Of a DNA stretch of 64,000 nucleotides, positions 25,182-35,176 are shown piece after piece. The notes beneath the pieces are model-generated. The model was not told where the DNA came from. It saw nothing but the letters and a program-made list of their open reading frames with translations, and did not search any database. Position numbers and translations under genes: made by a program. The DNA comes from Luteibacter rhizovicinus DSM 16549 (GTDB lineage: Bacteria > Pseudomonadota > Gammaproteobacteria > Xanthomonadales > Rhodanobacteraceae). Every line of letters starts with the position of its first letter. Position 1 is the first letter of the stretch. The stretch lies in the NCBI RefSeq assembly GCF_001887595.1, contig NZ_CP017480.1, positions 4,368,001 to 4,432,000 on the forward strand. Direction: 5' to 3'.

Positions 25182-25883
25182 TTATTTGTGGCCGGTGCCC
25201 AGGCCCAATTTAGGCCGCGGAGCTTCTGAGCGCCACCGCGTAACGGTGGGGTGTGCGGCAATGCACGCTGGCGATTCGTACAGCGACGAAGCCCAGCCCG
25301 CGGACGCCGCATACTGCACGAACTCGGGGCGGTCATCGAAGTAGACCGAATCGGCCCCTCTTATGCCAATGGTTTCGCCGACCGCTTGATAGAACGCGGG
25401 CGTTTTCTTCGAAAAGCCGACCCGCGCGCTGTAGAACATGCCCTCGAAATGGTTACTAAGCCCAAGGTCATTCCAGAGATACGAAGCACGCCGGTGCTCC
25501 TGAGAGGTGGCGAGGTAGCATTTCAGTCCCACCTCATCACGCAGTTGCGCGACGAGTGCCAAGAGGTTCCGATCGACATGGGAGTCGTGCTCGAACCAAT
25601 ACTGCAGAACCGTCTCGACGCCACCGCTAAAGCCAATCTGAATGAGGACAGCAGATAGTGCATCCTCGACGGCCATCTCTCCAATTGAGCATGACTCCAT
25701 CAATGACACGGAACGTCCAGCATCTTGAGCGAAGAATCGCTTAACAAGGACTGACGGCGGAATGCCCAGATCCCGTTCGAGCTGCGCCGTCCAAGGAACA
25801 TTAGAGCGCTGCGATGGTGAACCCGGGTGGACTACTACGCCATCCACATCGAGCACCAATATCTTATCGGCACGGGCAGTCAT
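25182..25883 (-). CDS. HAD-superfamily hydrolase
   Basis: The 233-residue protein has HAD motif I LVLDVDGVV (the second Asp is the general acid), motif II-like CYLATSQEHRR (Ser/Thr), and motif IV near YFDDRPEFVQYA, with an alpha-helical cap between (residues about 20-95). It is probably a phosphatase acting on a small phosphorylated intermediate of the pathway. It starts 4 bases before the stop of the MATE gene, so the two are translationally coupled. Confidence 0.8.
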   Translation of the reverse strand: MTARADKILVLDVDGVVVHPGSPSQRSNVPWTAQLERDLGIPPSVLVKRFFAQDAGRSVSLMESCSIGEMAVEDALSAVLIQIGFSGGVETVLQYWFEHDSHVDRNLLALVAQLRDEVGLKCYLATSQEHRRASYLWNDLGLSNHFEGMFYSARVGFSKKTPAFYQAVGETIGIRGADSVYFDDRPEFVQYAASAGWASSLYESPACIAAHPTVTRWRSEAPRPKLGLGTGHK

Positions 25884-27235
25884 AGCTTTGCGCTCTCATT
25901 ACTCATTGGCATGATCAGGTTATCCATGAAGCCGGTGGCCGCCTTTATCTCCCGACTAATCAATAGCCAGGAAAGCGCCCCCGCCACAATGGTCGCTAAC
26001 GCCAGCGCGCTGATGCTCCAACGCGCGTCGCCGAGCGACTGTGACGCAAGCAGCAGCGGCGCGTTAATGACCCCGTAATAGACACCGCACCAGAGCAGTG
26101 ATCGACCGGGCTTCTTCATCAGGTTCAGTGCGGTCGTCGCCAGGATAAAGATACCCTGTAAGCCGATCGTTCCGGGAACAACGCATAGAAAGAACACGCA
26201 GATCTTGTAGGTTTCGGGTGTTGGCGATGCCATGGCCGCTATCCAGTGCCGTGCGACGAATACGATGACCGCGCCGACCAAAGAAAACCAAAACATTAGC
26301 GAAGCCATACCTCTGATGAAGACGAGCATGCTCGCACTATCGTGTTTCGCCCAAAGCCGCGTTATCGTCGGTGTCGCGACAGTAACGAAGGCAGTTTGAA
26401 AGTAGAGGAGGATTTGCTCAACCCGGCCGTTGATTCCGTAGGCGGCAATGGAGTCCTGGCCGAATCCCGAGAAGACGCGCGTCAACATTGATAGAAATAA
26501 GAACAATAGAATGTTGGACAGCAGAACAGGAAGTCCAATGATGAGAATGCTCTGAGCCATCTCCACGAATGCGCTCCAGAACGCGCTCTCACCGCCCTCG
26601 CAAGAAAGGACCGCAACGAACGCAAGCGATAACGTGGTTGACAGCGCACTTGTCGCAAGCGTCGAGTATGCGGATCCGGCGACGCCCCAGATGGCGCCTC
26701 CCATGTGAACGGGGATGAGCAGAATCGAAAGACTCGCGCCAACCGCGGTGGCGACCAAAGTGATAGCACTAGCGGTCTTGAAATACCCGAGATTACGGAT
26801 GATCGCAAAGGTGTTGGCCGACACGAACATCAAAGGAACGGTCCAGAGCCAGATCGAAAAATATCTGCCCAGCTGTGCCAAATGGTTCGCAGCCCCCATC
26901 GCTGTTAGCAGTACTGGAAGGCATGCGTGTAATACCGCAGCCACTAACGCACCCAAAATGAGCGAGACGAGCACCGATTGAAGAAGCGGACCGCGCCGTA
27001 CTCGCCCGTTGTCTAGCCGCCCTTCCCCCGCGAAGGCCGCAGCTGTCGCCACATAAATACCGCCGGCCACACTGATAAGTAGAAAAAGGATAGGAAAAAC
27101 GAACGCAAAAGCGGCGAGTTCGGAGCTACCGATGGCCCCGACCAGCGACACGTCCAGCGTGACCTTTCCCATCGAGGTCAGTGCCGTAGACGCGGTGAAA
27201 AGCATCGCCGATATGATAGCCAGCTTGTTGTTCAT
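25880..27235 (-). CDS. MATE-family efflux transporter
   Basis: The 451-residue protein has about twelve hydrophobic segments in two similar halves. MATE-type blocks are VGAIGSSELAAFAFVFPILFL in helix 1-2 and SIAAYGINGRVEQILLYFQTA in the second half. MATE pumps exchange Na+ or H+ for organic compounds across the inner membrane. In this operon it most likely exports the pathway product or protects the producer. It overlaps both NadB and HAD genes by four bases. Confidence 0.85.
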   Translation of the reverse strand: MNNKLAIISAMLFTASTALTSMGKVTLDVSLVGAIGSSELAAFAFVFPILFLLISVAGGIYVATAAAFAGEGRLDNGRVRRGPLLQSVLVSLILGALVAAVLHACLPVLLTAMGAANHLAQLGRYFSIWLWTVPLMFVSANTFAIIRNLGYFKTASAITLVATAVGASLSILLIPVHMGGAIWGVAGSAYSTLATSALSTTLSLAFVAVLSCEGGESAFWSAFVEMAQSILIIGLPVLLSNILLFLFLSMLTRVFSGFGQDSIAAYGINGRVEQILLYFQTAFVTVATPTITRLWAKHDSASMLVFIRGMASLMFWFSLVGAVIVFVARHWIAAMASPTPETYKICVFFLCVVPGTIGLQGIFILATTALNLMKKPGRSLLWCGVYYGVINAPLLLASQSLGDARWSISALALATIVAGALSWLLISREIKAATGFMDNLIMPMSNESAKL

Positions 27236-28761
27236 GCCGGTTCGGATGCTTGGAGCGGTTCTTGCGGCTCGGCAGCTGGAGCTGCGTGTTTTTCAGGTCT
27301 CGACGTATCTGTCCGGAAGTGAGCCCCGAGCGATACGGATCGAGCAAGAGCAGCGTCCAGAATTGCCTTGATCACAATAGCCTGCCGCGCATCTGAGACG
27401 CCCGGAGCATCGTTGATCCAATTGCGCAGCGCAATCATGCCGTCCTTATGACGTGCAGGACCCAAAGCTTCTGTGACGCGCTCGCGAAACTCACCAGCTA
27501 AACCGTCTGCTAAACCCTTTGATGAGACAGCGTAAGAGTCGCCAGTCACGCAGGCATCGCCCGAAAGGACTTCCGGCGAACCGAGTCGCGCCCCAAGACG
27601 CCGGCCGAACACCACGCCTTCAAGCAAAGAGTTGCTAGCCAGACGATTGGCCCCATGTACGCCGGTGCACGCAACCTCACCCACTGCGTATAAGCCAGAA
27701 ACACTGGTTGCACCCTGAAGATCCGTCCGCAGGCCGCCCATGTGGAAATGCGGAGCAGGCACCACGGGTATTGGAGTAGCTCTGGGGTCGACGCCGTGCT
27801 GCATACACGCAGCGAAAATTCCAGGGAACCGCTTGGGCCATTCATCGCCAACGCAGCGAGCGTCTAAGAACACGTCGTCGCCACCTGTGAGAACCTCCCA
27901 CACCCGACGGGCAACGACGTCACGCGGCGCGAGGTCGCGCGATGGGTGGACGCCATCCATAATGAACGCATTACTGCTATCGATGAGCCGGCCACCCGCA
28001 CCGCGTACCGCCTCGCTAACAAGATGCAGGCGCGTGCCTACAGTCTCTTTCTGTGGCCGCAGGAGCGTTGGATGAAACTGGACAAATTCAAGGTCGGCCA
28101 CTTCCGCGCCGGCCAGAATACCCAGCGCAAGGCCCGTCCCATCACTCTCGGCCGGGTTGCTGCTCCAGCGATAGAGCGCCCCCATGCCGCCGGTCGCAAG
28201 GACGACTGCGTCGGATTCCACCACTTCTGTACGACCGTCTATCCCGGTGAGAGAGACGCCTCGCACGCAACCGTCCGCCATGACAAGGCCGGCCACCTCG
28301 GTGTATTCGCGCCACTGGATATGCGCGGAATGGCTTGCGCGACTTGTAAGCGCCTCGGCGATCGCCCTTCCTGACGCATCGCCCCCTGCGTGTAAGATCC
28401 TTGGAAGGCTATGCCCACCTTCCAGGCAAAGCGCCAGACCACCTATACCGGCATCGAACTGCACGCCATGATAAATCAACCATTCAATGGCGCTCCGCGC
28501 GCCATCAGTTAGGACATCAACAGCGGAATCATTGTTCACTCCGCATCCTGCGTTCACCGTATCCCGTGCGTGGAGCATTGGCGAATCACGGTCGTGCCAC
28601 GGGGCGGCTATTCCTCCTTGCGCCAAAGGCGTCGAACCACTTCGGCCGCGCTCACCACGAGTTACCATCAGAACGTCGCGCCCCGCTGTAGACAGCGCGA
28701 CGGTAAGACCTGCGACACCGCTCCCCACGACGACGACGGGCTGCCTACCACCCGCGCGCAT
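27232..28761 (-). CDS. nadB: L-aspartate oxidase
   Basis: The 509-residue protein has the FAD-binding VVVGSGVAGLTVALS, the substrate/FAD region STPLAQGGIAAPWH, the HPTLLR segment and the C-terminal GEVACTGVHGANRLASNSLLEGVVFG typical of NadB. It oxidises L-aspartate to iminoaspartate, which NadA condenses with dihydroxyacetone phosphate to quinolinate. Its ATG overlaps the stop of nadA by one base. The order nadA-nadB without nadC is notable, since quinolinate made here may feed a product other than NAD. Confidence 0.93.
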   Translation of the reverse strand: MRAGGRQPVVVVGSGVAGLTVALSTAGRDVLMVTRGERGRSGSTPLAQGGIAAPWHDRDSPMLHARDTVNAGCGVNNDSAVDVLTDGARSAIEWLIYHGVQFDAGIGGLALCLEGGHSLPRILHAGGDASGRAIAEALTSRASHSAHIQWREYTEVAGLVMADGCVRGVSLTGIDGRTEVVESDAVVLATGGMGALYRWSSNPAESDGTGLALGILAGAEVADLEFVQFHPTLLRPQKETVGTRLHLVSEAVRGAGGRLIDSSNAFIMDGVHPSRDLAPRDVVARRVWEVLTGGDDVFLDARCVGDEWPKRFPGIFAACMQHGVDPRATPIPVVPAPHFHMGGLRTDLQGATSVSGLYAVGEVACTGVHGANRLASNSLLEGVVFGRRLGARLGSPEVLSGDACVTGDSYAVSSKGLADGLAGEFRERVTEALGPARHKDGMIALRNWINDAPGVSDARQAIVIKAILDAALARSVSLGAHFRTDTSRPEKHAAPAAEPQEPLQASEPA

Positions 28762-29774
28762 TAGACTTTCTCACCGCGGCCGATGGCCAGCATGGCGTCG
28801 AGCGCTCGCTTTGCGCCGTGAATGACGTCGCGGGGAACGATGACCTCCGGCGCCATGTCGCGAAGTGCTCGATAAATCCCAGGCAGCGTGATGCGTTGCA
28901 TGTGGGGACAAAGGTTGCAGGGCTTAACGAATTCTATCTGTGGGAAGTCCGTCTTGAGATTGTCGGCCATCGAGCATTCTGTAATGAGGGCAACCCGGGA
29001 AGGCTTTTCCCGAGTGAGCCAGGCCGCCATTGCGGACGTCGATCCTACAAAGTCAGCCTCCCTAGCCACCTCCGGCGAACACTCGGGATGCGCCACAACC
29101 TTCGCACCGAACTGGGCACGCGCATTGCGCACCTGGGTCGCTGTGAATCGCTCGTGGACCTCGCAAGCGCCGTCCCAAAGGATCAGTTCAACTGACGTTT
29201 GCTTTGCGACGTTTGCGCCGAGCAAACGATCCGGCAGAAATAGCACCCTGTCCGAACCCATGGCCTCTACGACCTGCAACGCGTTGGCCGATGTGCAGCA
29301 TGCGTCCGACTCTGCTTTTACCTCGGCAGAGGTGTTGACGTAAGTGACGACAGGAACGCCTGGATATTGCTTACGAAGGCGGCGGACGTCCTCCCCGGTG
29401 ATGGATGAAGCAAGCGAGCATCCTGCCGCCATATCGGGAATCAGCACCGTGCGTTCCGGGGCGAGAACTTTTGTCGTCTCCGCCATAAAGTGAACGCCGC
29501 ACAGAACGACAACGTCTGCGGTAACACGCGAGGCTTCTTGGGCCAAAGCAAGCGAGTCGCCAGTGAAGTCGGCGACGGTATGAAAAATTTCAGGCGCCTG
29601 ATAGTTATGCGCCATGATAACGGCGTTGCGCTCACCCTTGAGTCGCAATATCGCGTCAATCCATGGAACATGAAAGTCCCACTCTAGACACGGAATACTG
29701 TGCTTCAGTGATTCTCCGCGAGCGGCATATCGCTGCAACAACTCGTCGGACGGAAACGGAACGCCGTTCTCCAC
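28761..29774 (-). CDS. nadA: Quinolinate synthase
   Basis: The 337-residue protein has AVIMAHNYQAPEIFHTVADF, GDSLALAQEASR, the [4Fe-4S] Cys residues in VVLCGVHFMAE, ESDACCTSANA and KPCNLCPHMQRITL, and repeated HPECSPEV-type motifs. GTG at 29774 (VENGVPFPSDEL) is preceded by AAAGGAG with good spacing, so I prefer it to the longer frame from 29867. The oxygen-sensitive Fe-S enzyme makes quinolinate. It is the first gene of a roughly ten-gene minus-strand operon. Confidence 0.93.
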   Translation of the reverse strand: MENGVPFPSDELLQRYAARGESLKHSIPCLEWDFHVPWIDAILRLKGERNAVIMAHNYQAPEIFHTVADFTGDSLALAQEASRVTADVVVLCGVHFMAETTKVLAPERTVLIPDMAAGCSLASSITGEDVRRLRKQYPGVPVVTYVNTSAEVKAESDACCTSANALQVVEAMGSDRVLFLPDRLLGANVAKQTSVELILWDGACEVHERFTATQVRNARAQFGAKVVAHPECSPEVAREADFVGSTSAMAAWLTREKPSRVALITECSMADNLKTDFPQIEFVKPCNLCPHMQRITLPGIYRALRDMAPEVIVPRDVIHGAKRALDAMLAIGRGEKV

Positions 29775-30658
29775 TGCAACTCCTTTGCATCGCGACTCGT
29801 AAGTATTGTGCGGCCCGGCGTCAGAATACTCGACCGTGGGACCGCTCTCGTGCCGCCGGAGCATCATATGATCGATGCGCGCCTGTCAAGCCAATTTCTT
29901 ACGATTTACTGACACCGTGCTGCGCTCGACGTTAGTAGCTCTGTCATCGCTTACGGACCCTTGGCGAACGCTTGTCTCGCGATAACGGAATGGTTGCAGA
30001 CGTGGAAGACTCGTCGCACGCCGTGCAGTGGTACGCACAAGGGTAACGTCGCGCCGGCATCAGGCAGGTGACGCTGCGCGCGACGTAGGATTTATGGGGA
30101 CGGGGGACGCCGCCCACCGCTTCCCGAAGTACCGATGGATCGGTGGAGAAGTCGATACTGCTACACGGCAAATACATGATCAGAGCCACAGAAGGCGGCG
30201 TACTTCGCAACAGTGTGACTTCAGGGTGCCCACAGAGGCCGTATCCACAAAGCGCTTCGAGGTGAGCCGCCGCAGCGAGTGCTTAGTCTGGGGTCATCGC
30301 AAAACGTCGTTTGATGTCTTGCCGAATCGGCGTAGGAAAAACCTGACACTCGCCAGCCCCAGTCCTTGCGCGCATCGCTCGTCGGCGTGGCCGATCTTGA
30401 TCTGCGGGCGGGTCATGAAGTGCGCGCTGTCGACACTTGGCGCAAGCATTATTGAGGCTGCGGTTGGTCTCCACGTGATGGTGTTGGCTAAACGCAAGAT
30501 TCATCTACGCCGCTTTGTCATAGCTCGCCAGCCCAGTGAGCCTCAGCGTGGCATGCCCAGCATTGAGCCGGCCACGTTCGGCCGGCTCAACTGCCGCGAC
30601 GGTCAGGCCGCCGCTTTCAGCTGGGCAAGAAGTTCGGTCTTCCGGGCTTCCACGATTT
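29775..30658. other. Intergenic stretch between nadA and tRNA-Ser
   Basis: I see no convincing gene over about 880 bases. Short frames are present, for example minus strand 29944-30210 with YPCAYHCTACDES, but none has a clear start. A short minus-strand tail reads VEARKTELLAQLKAAA and stops at 30603-30605. The promoter of the nad-type operon should lie at the left end. The mixed composition suggests a junction zone of acquired DNA. Confidence 0.4.
30563..30590 (-). terminator. Perfect hairpin downstream of tRNA-Ser
   Basis: An 11-bp perfect palindrome (30563-30573 with 30580-30590, loop ACGTTC) lies downstream of tRNA-Ser on the minus strand. There is no U tract, so termination is only possible, not certain. 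Confidence 0.4.
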
Positions 30659-30748
30659 TGGCGGAGAGAGTGGGATTCGAACCCACGGTAGGCTCACACC
30701 TACGGCAGTTTTCAAGACTGCTGCCTTAAACCACTCGGCCATCTCTCC
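30659..30748 (-). tRNA. tRNA-Ser (anticodon UGA)
   Basis: Read on the minus strand, the 90-base gene starts GGAGAGATGGCCGAGTGG, has the anticodon loop CTTGAAA (anticodon TGA), a long serine-type variable arm, the T-loop GGTTCGAATCC, and ends TCTCTCCG with an encoded CCA (30659-30661). It lies just downstream of serS on the same strand. Its 3' end faces the accessory region, so it could be an insertion site. Confidence 0.95.
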
Positions 30749-30761
30749 GTATTTTTCTAAC

Positions 30762-30792
30762 GCGCCGGCCAGGCATTGCACCCGGCCGGCGC
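30762..30792 (-). terminator. Hairpin between serS and tRNA-Ser
   Basis: Arms GCGCCGGCC (30762-30770) and GGCCGGCGC (30784-30792) pair perfectly over 9 bp. The downstream minus-strand sequence lacks a run of T's. It may end or pause serS transcription before the tRNA gene. Confidence 0.4.
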
Positions 30793-30808
30793 CAATCATA
30801 CCCGACGA

Positions 30809-32122
<1,314 letters not shown>

Positions 32123-32179
32123 TTATCGCAAACTTGGGCCGGGTCGGTATGATCGGGCCACCAAGGGATGGGGGTGGGC

Positions 32180-33217
32180 ATGGCCAGGCACACGGGACCA
32201 GCGAACAGGGGCCGCTTCGAGGAGCTTCGGCCTGACCTCTTCGTCAAATTCTTTATCTGCATCCTGATCCTGATGGCGCTCGGCGCTTGCGGCTTCTTCG
32301 TCTACTACTGGTGGACGGCCACCGACCGGACCGTCTCCGCCTTCGGCGTAAGCCTGTGCCTGATGGCCCTGGGCTGCGCGGCTTACGGGGTGAACAGCCT
32401 GTGGTCGCACATCGTGATCGAACCGGATGCCGTGGTGATCAAGGACGCCATCTCCACGCGCCGCATCGAGCGCTCGGACATCGGCGGCGCGCGCGAGGTC
32501 TACGTCGACTCCCAACGCGGGACCGAACTGTGGCTCTACGACAAGTCGGGTCAACGGATCTTTGTACCGCACGCGCTTGGGCAGAAGCTCCTGGGTGACA
32601 CCTGGGCCGAGGGCATCGAAGACCTCGACCAGAGGGATATCAACCGGGTGAACGCCAGCTTCGCCACCGACGAACGACTCGGCGATTCCGAGGCGGAGCG
32701 TCGCTGGAACGGCAGTACCTGGTTGGGTCGCACCAATTTCCTGAACCTTCTCGCCATCCCCGTCGGGCTTATGGCCCTGGGGTTAGGCGACGATGCGCCA
32801 CTACCTTGGCCGCTGTTCCTCATCATCGCCGCGATGCCGATACTCGCCGTGGGCATCAACGTTGTCACCGACGGTGCCGTCGACCTGCATAGCCGCGCCA
32901 ACGACGACGGCCCGAATGTCCAGGCGCTCAGCTGGTCGCCACTGGTGCTGTTCTGGCGCTCGTTCGATGTGCAAGGCGGTCATTGGGGATCTGCATGGAT
33001 GTTCGGTTTCTGTCTTTCGATCCCCGTCACCTATTGGCTGACGCGCTGGATGCGCGAGGCCGGGCACTCGTTGAACACGCGCGGGCCGGTGACATTCCTG
33101 CTGGTGGCGATGTACTTCGCGTCAGTCATCCTGCTGGTGAAGGATCACAGGGCACAGGTCCGTTATGAGCGCATGCAGGCAACCGAGAACGTGCATGTCG
33201 TACCGGACCGCCGGTGA
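32180..33217 (+). CDS. Polytopic membrane protein of unknown function
   Basis: The roughly 345-residue protein has two N-terminal transmembrane segments (FFICILILMALGACGFFVYY and VSLCLMALGCAAYGVNSLW). A cytoplasmic PH-like domain follows (VIEPDAVVIKDAISTRRIER, a pattern of bacterial PH-domain membrane proteins). More helices come near residues 190-230, 275-300 and 310-330. ATG at 32168 or 32180 could be used. It is divergent from serS. No functional assignment is possible beyond the PH-like feature. Confidence 0.65.
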   Translation: MARHTGPANRGRFEELRPDLFVKFFICILILMALGACGFFVYYWWTATDRTVSAFGVSLCLMALGCAAYGVNSLWSHIVIEPDAVVIKDAISTRRIERSDIGGAREVYVDSQRGTELWLYDKSGQRIFVPHALGQKLLGDTWAEGIEDLDQRDINRVNASFATDERLGDSEAERRWNGSTWLGRTNFLNLLAIPVGLMALGLGDDAPLPWPLFLIIAAMPILAVGINVVTDGAVDLHSRANDDGPNVQALSWSPLVLFWRSFDVQGGHWGSAWMFGFCLSIPVTYWLTRWMREAGHSLNTRGPVTFLLVAMYFASVILLVKDHRAQVRYERMQATENVHVVPDRR

Positions 33218-33276
33218 TCGCGCGCCGCCCGTCCCGGGCAGCCGCCCTTCCAAACAGACCATAGGTCAATCACACG

Positions 33277-33550
33277 ATGGTTCGGCTCGCCGGCGAAGAC
33301 AAAAGCGAACAGAAGCTCGTCGACAATGTCGCCGCGCATGGCTGGCATTGCATCCACATCCTCGCGGAAGGCGAGCATGTCGCCTACTCATTTACCGTGG
33401 GGCTGTTTCATAGCTATGGGTATCCCGAGCTCATTATCTTCGGGCTTCCGCGGGAAGACCGGCCACTTTCCCTGGGACCCCGAGGTCAGCGCCGCGTTTC
33501 GCCAAGCGCAGCCGGTGCTCGGAGTACCGGCCAGCCAGAATCCCGACTGA
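33277..33550 (+). pseudogene. Broken DUF4262 gene
   Basis: The 5' part encodes a DUF4262-type start (NVAAHGWHCIHILAEGEHVA then YSFTVGLFHSYGYPELIIFGLP). It then jumps in another frame to the typical DUF4262 end (GHFPWDPEVSAAFRQAQPVL, stop at 33548-33550). About half of a normal protein is missing between, so this is an internal deletion with a frame change. DUF4262 proteins have no known function. Confidence 0.65.
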
Positions 33551-33600
33551 CCGATACACCGACGCGGTCCGGGCGGACCGGGGCCGCAACCACGAACGCT

Positions 33601-34149
33601 CTACGGCGTCGCAGGCAAATCGGCAAACGAGTCCGTGTGGGTCAGCCAGCCCTTGAGGAACTTGTTCATCGGCGGTCGCTTGGCCACCAGATCTTTGAAG
33701 TAGTCCTTGCGGCCTTGCTTGAAGGCGGCATAGACCGCCACCGCATCGACCTGCCTCAGGGCAACGAGTGTGGCTGCATCGATCTCCCCGTTCATTGCTA
33801 CCGGCGGCGTGGCACCGAGGCCGTTCAACACCCGCTGCAGCAAGCGGGACGCGTTCGCACCGGCAATCACCTGGAAATCGAAAACGATATTCGCCAGTGG
33901 TTGAAAGGCGATTTCGTCGCCACGCACCTTGTCCCAGTAGAGCGCCTTGTAAATCGTCGCGGCCTGGGCATCGGTCAGCGCGCGCAGGTTATCGAGCGTC
34001 GGCGGGATGTTGAGCAGGCGCTGGGCGCACTGCTGGAAGCTGCCGATGTCGATGCCCTTGTTCGAGACACCACCCGGATCGGCGGGGTCGTTGACGAACC
34101 CACCCCTCGACATGAGCAGCGGGGCGAAGTAGCTGTTGAAGTCGGCCAT
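33601..34149 (-). CDS. GH108-like muramidase paralogue without the catalytic Glu
   Basis: The 182-residue protein closely matches the 38213 muramidase (for example NIPPTLDNLRALTDAQAATI, and QGRKDYFKDLVAKRPPMNK). The N-terminal motif, however, is LLMSRGGFVNDPADPGG, with Arg15 instead of the catalytic Glu of HEGG. It should thus bind peptidoglycan without cutting it, or do something else. ATG at 34149 matches the paralogue's start. It marks the left end of the cassette. Confidence 0.8.
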   Translation of the reverse strand: MADFNSYFAPLLMSRGGFVNDPADPGGVSNKGIDIGSFQQCAQRLLNIPPTLDNLRALTDAQAATIYKALYWDKVRGDEIAFQPLANIVFDFQVIAGANASRLLQRVLNGLGATPPVAMNGEIDAATLVALRQVDAVAVYAAFKQGRKDYFKDLVAKRPPMNKFLKGWLTHTDSFADLPATP

Positions 34150-34208
34150 GCGGTGCTCTTCCTTTGCGGCTATGAAAATCCTGGCCGCAACACTATCCCT
34201 TCTCGCCG

Positions 34209-34793
34209 TCAGGGGGAATGCTCGGACCGCCAATCAGCAAACGAGACCGGGCTCGCCTTGTTCGCCCGTGTCACCGAGGTCTTGTCGGGCTTGCCTTCAA
34301 GAGGGAATGACGACGTCAGGATCTCGCTACTGAATAGCCACCTGCTGGCATTCGCGTCGTAGCGGAACGTGACGAAGTCCGACCAGTGACTCCCGCACGC
34401 CACCGCATTCTCCACGGTGAAGTACAGGCCTTTGACGGCCAGCCCCTCGTCGGCGTCCTCGAACGGATCGCATTGGCCGCCCTGGTCGGCCCGAAGAACG
34501 ACGGTGTCATTTCGCGCGATCAGCTTGAAGTCGCCCTCCCCCTGACGCTCGAAGATGAGGAGCGGACGCGGCGACGGCTGTTCGCGGGTGTCGGTGGCCT
34601 GATGCACGACGACAAGAAGACTTTCCCGACGGTCGCCAAGTTGCGGTCCGGTCCTGGACTGCATGACCTCGAATCCCTTCGGTAGCTGAGCCTGGACGTC
34701 TTTCGGCAGATCCGCAGCGGTGGCTTGAAAAGTGAGCGCCAACATCAGCGACGCAGACACCCGCCTTAGCGCAACTCGCTTCTTGAATGCCAT
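34209..34793 (-). CDS. Exported protein of unknown function
   Basis: The 194-residue protein has a signal peptide (VALRRVSASLMLALTFQATA then ADLPKDVQAQ). The mature part is beta-rich (KGFEVMQSRTGPQLG, RPLLIFERQGEGDFKLIA, VTFRYDANASRWLFSSEI), with two Cys that may pair (GQCDPFE and AVACGSH). The fold resembles small periplasmic beta-propeller-like or lipocalin-like fragments but I cannot assign it. It belongs to the minus-strand cassette between the holin-like genes and the Glu-less muramidase. Confidence 0.6.
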   Translation of the reverse strand: MAFKKRVALRRVSASLMLALTFQATAADLPKDVQAQLPKGFEVMQSRTGPQLGDRRESLLVVVHQATDTREQPSPRPLLIFERQGEGDFKLIARNDTVVLRADQGGQCDPFEDADEGLAVKGLYFTVENAVACGSHWSDFVTFRYDANASRWLFSSEILTSSFPLEGKPDKTSVTRANKASPVSFADWRSEHSP

Positions 34794-34867
34794 TACCTGT
34801 CCTTTAGGAAGTCACCGACGTGCTCGCATAGTACGCGGGGACTTCTTGCGAGAACATCGGCCCGACC

Positions 34868-35176
34868 TCAGACCACGTCGCCGAGCGCAGCCTGGCGACG
34901 ACGCATCGACCGCCAGACCCACTTACTCATGAGCACCGCCGTCCCGATATTGGTCATCACCTCGCCAGGCCAGACATGGCCATAGCTGATGTCGTGAAAG
35001 CCAACCCGGTCGGCGACGATGCCCAGCACGTTCACCAGCGCTCCCGCCGCGATGAAGGCGTGACACACTCGTAGCACCCGACCCAGATGCCTGTCGGTCA
35101 GCAGCCAACACCCGCAGGCCATCATGACCGCGCTGCAGGAAAGGTCGGCATAGAGATAAAAAAGCCCATCGTTCAC
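34868..35176 (-). CDS. Three-span holin-like membrane protein
   Basis: From GTG at 35176, which overlaps the stop of the upstream holin-like gene (GTGA), the 102-residue protein has three transmembrane segments: LFYLYADLSCSAVMMACGCW, VCHAFIAAGALVNVLGIVA and EVMTNIGTAVLMSKWVW. A basic tail follows (RSMRRRQAALGDVV). The size, three spans and basic end fit phage holin-type proteins, which make pores or permit passage of muramidases. The family is not certain. Confidence 0.6.
   Translation of the reverse strand: MNDGLFYLYADLSCSAVMMACGCWLLTDRHLGRVLRVCHAFIAAGALVNVLGIVADRVGFHDISYGHVWPGEVMTNIGTAVLMSKWVWRSMRRRQAALGDVV

Noticed and set aside
30028..30729. Possible gene of 233 codons across the tRNA-Ser
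   Set aside because: Its end is the antisense reading of tRNA-Ser and the rest lacks a start signal and a coding-like composition.
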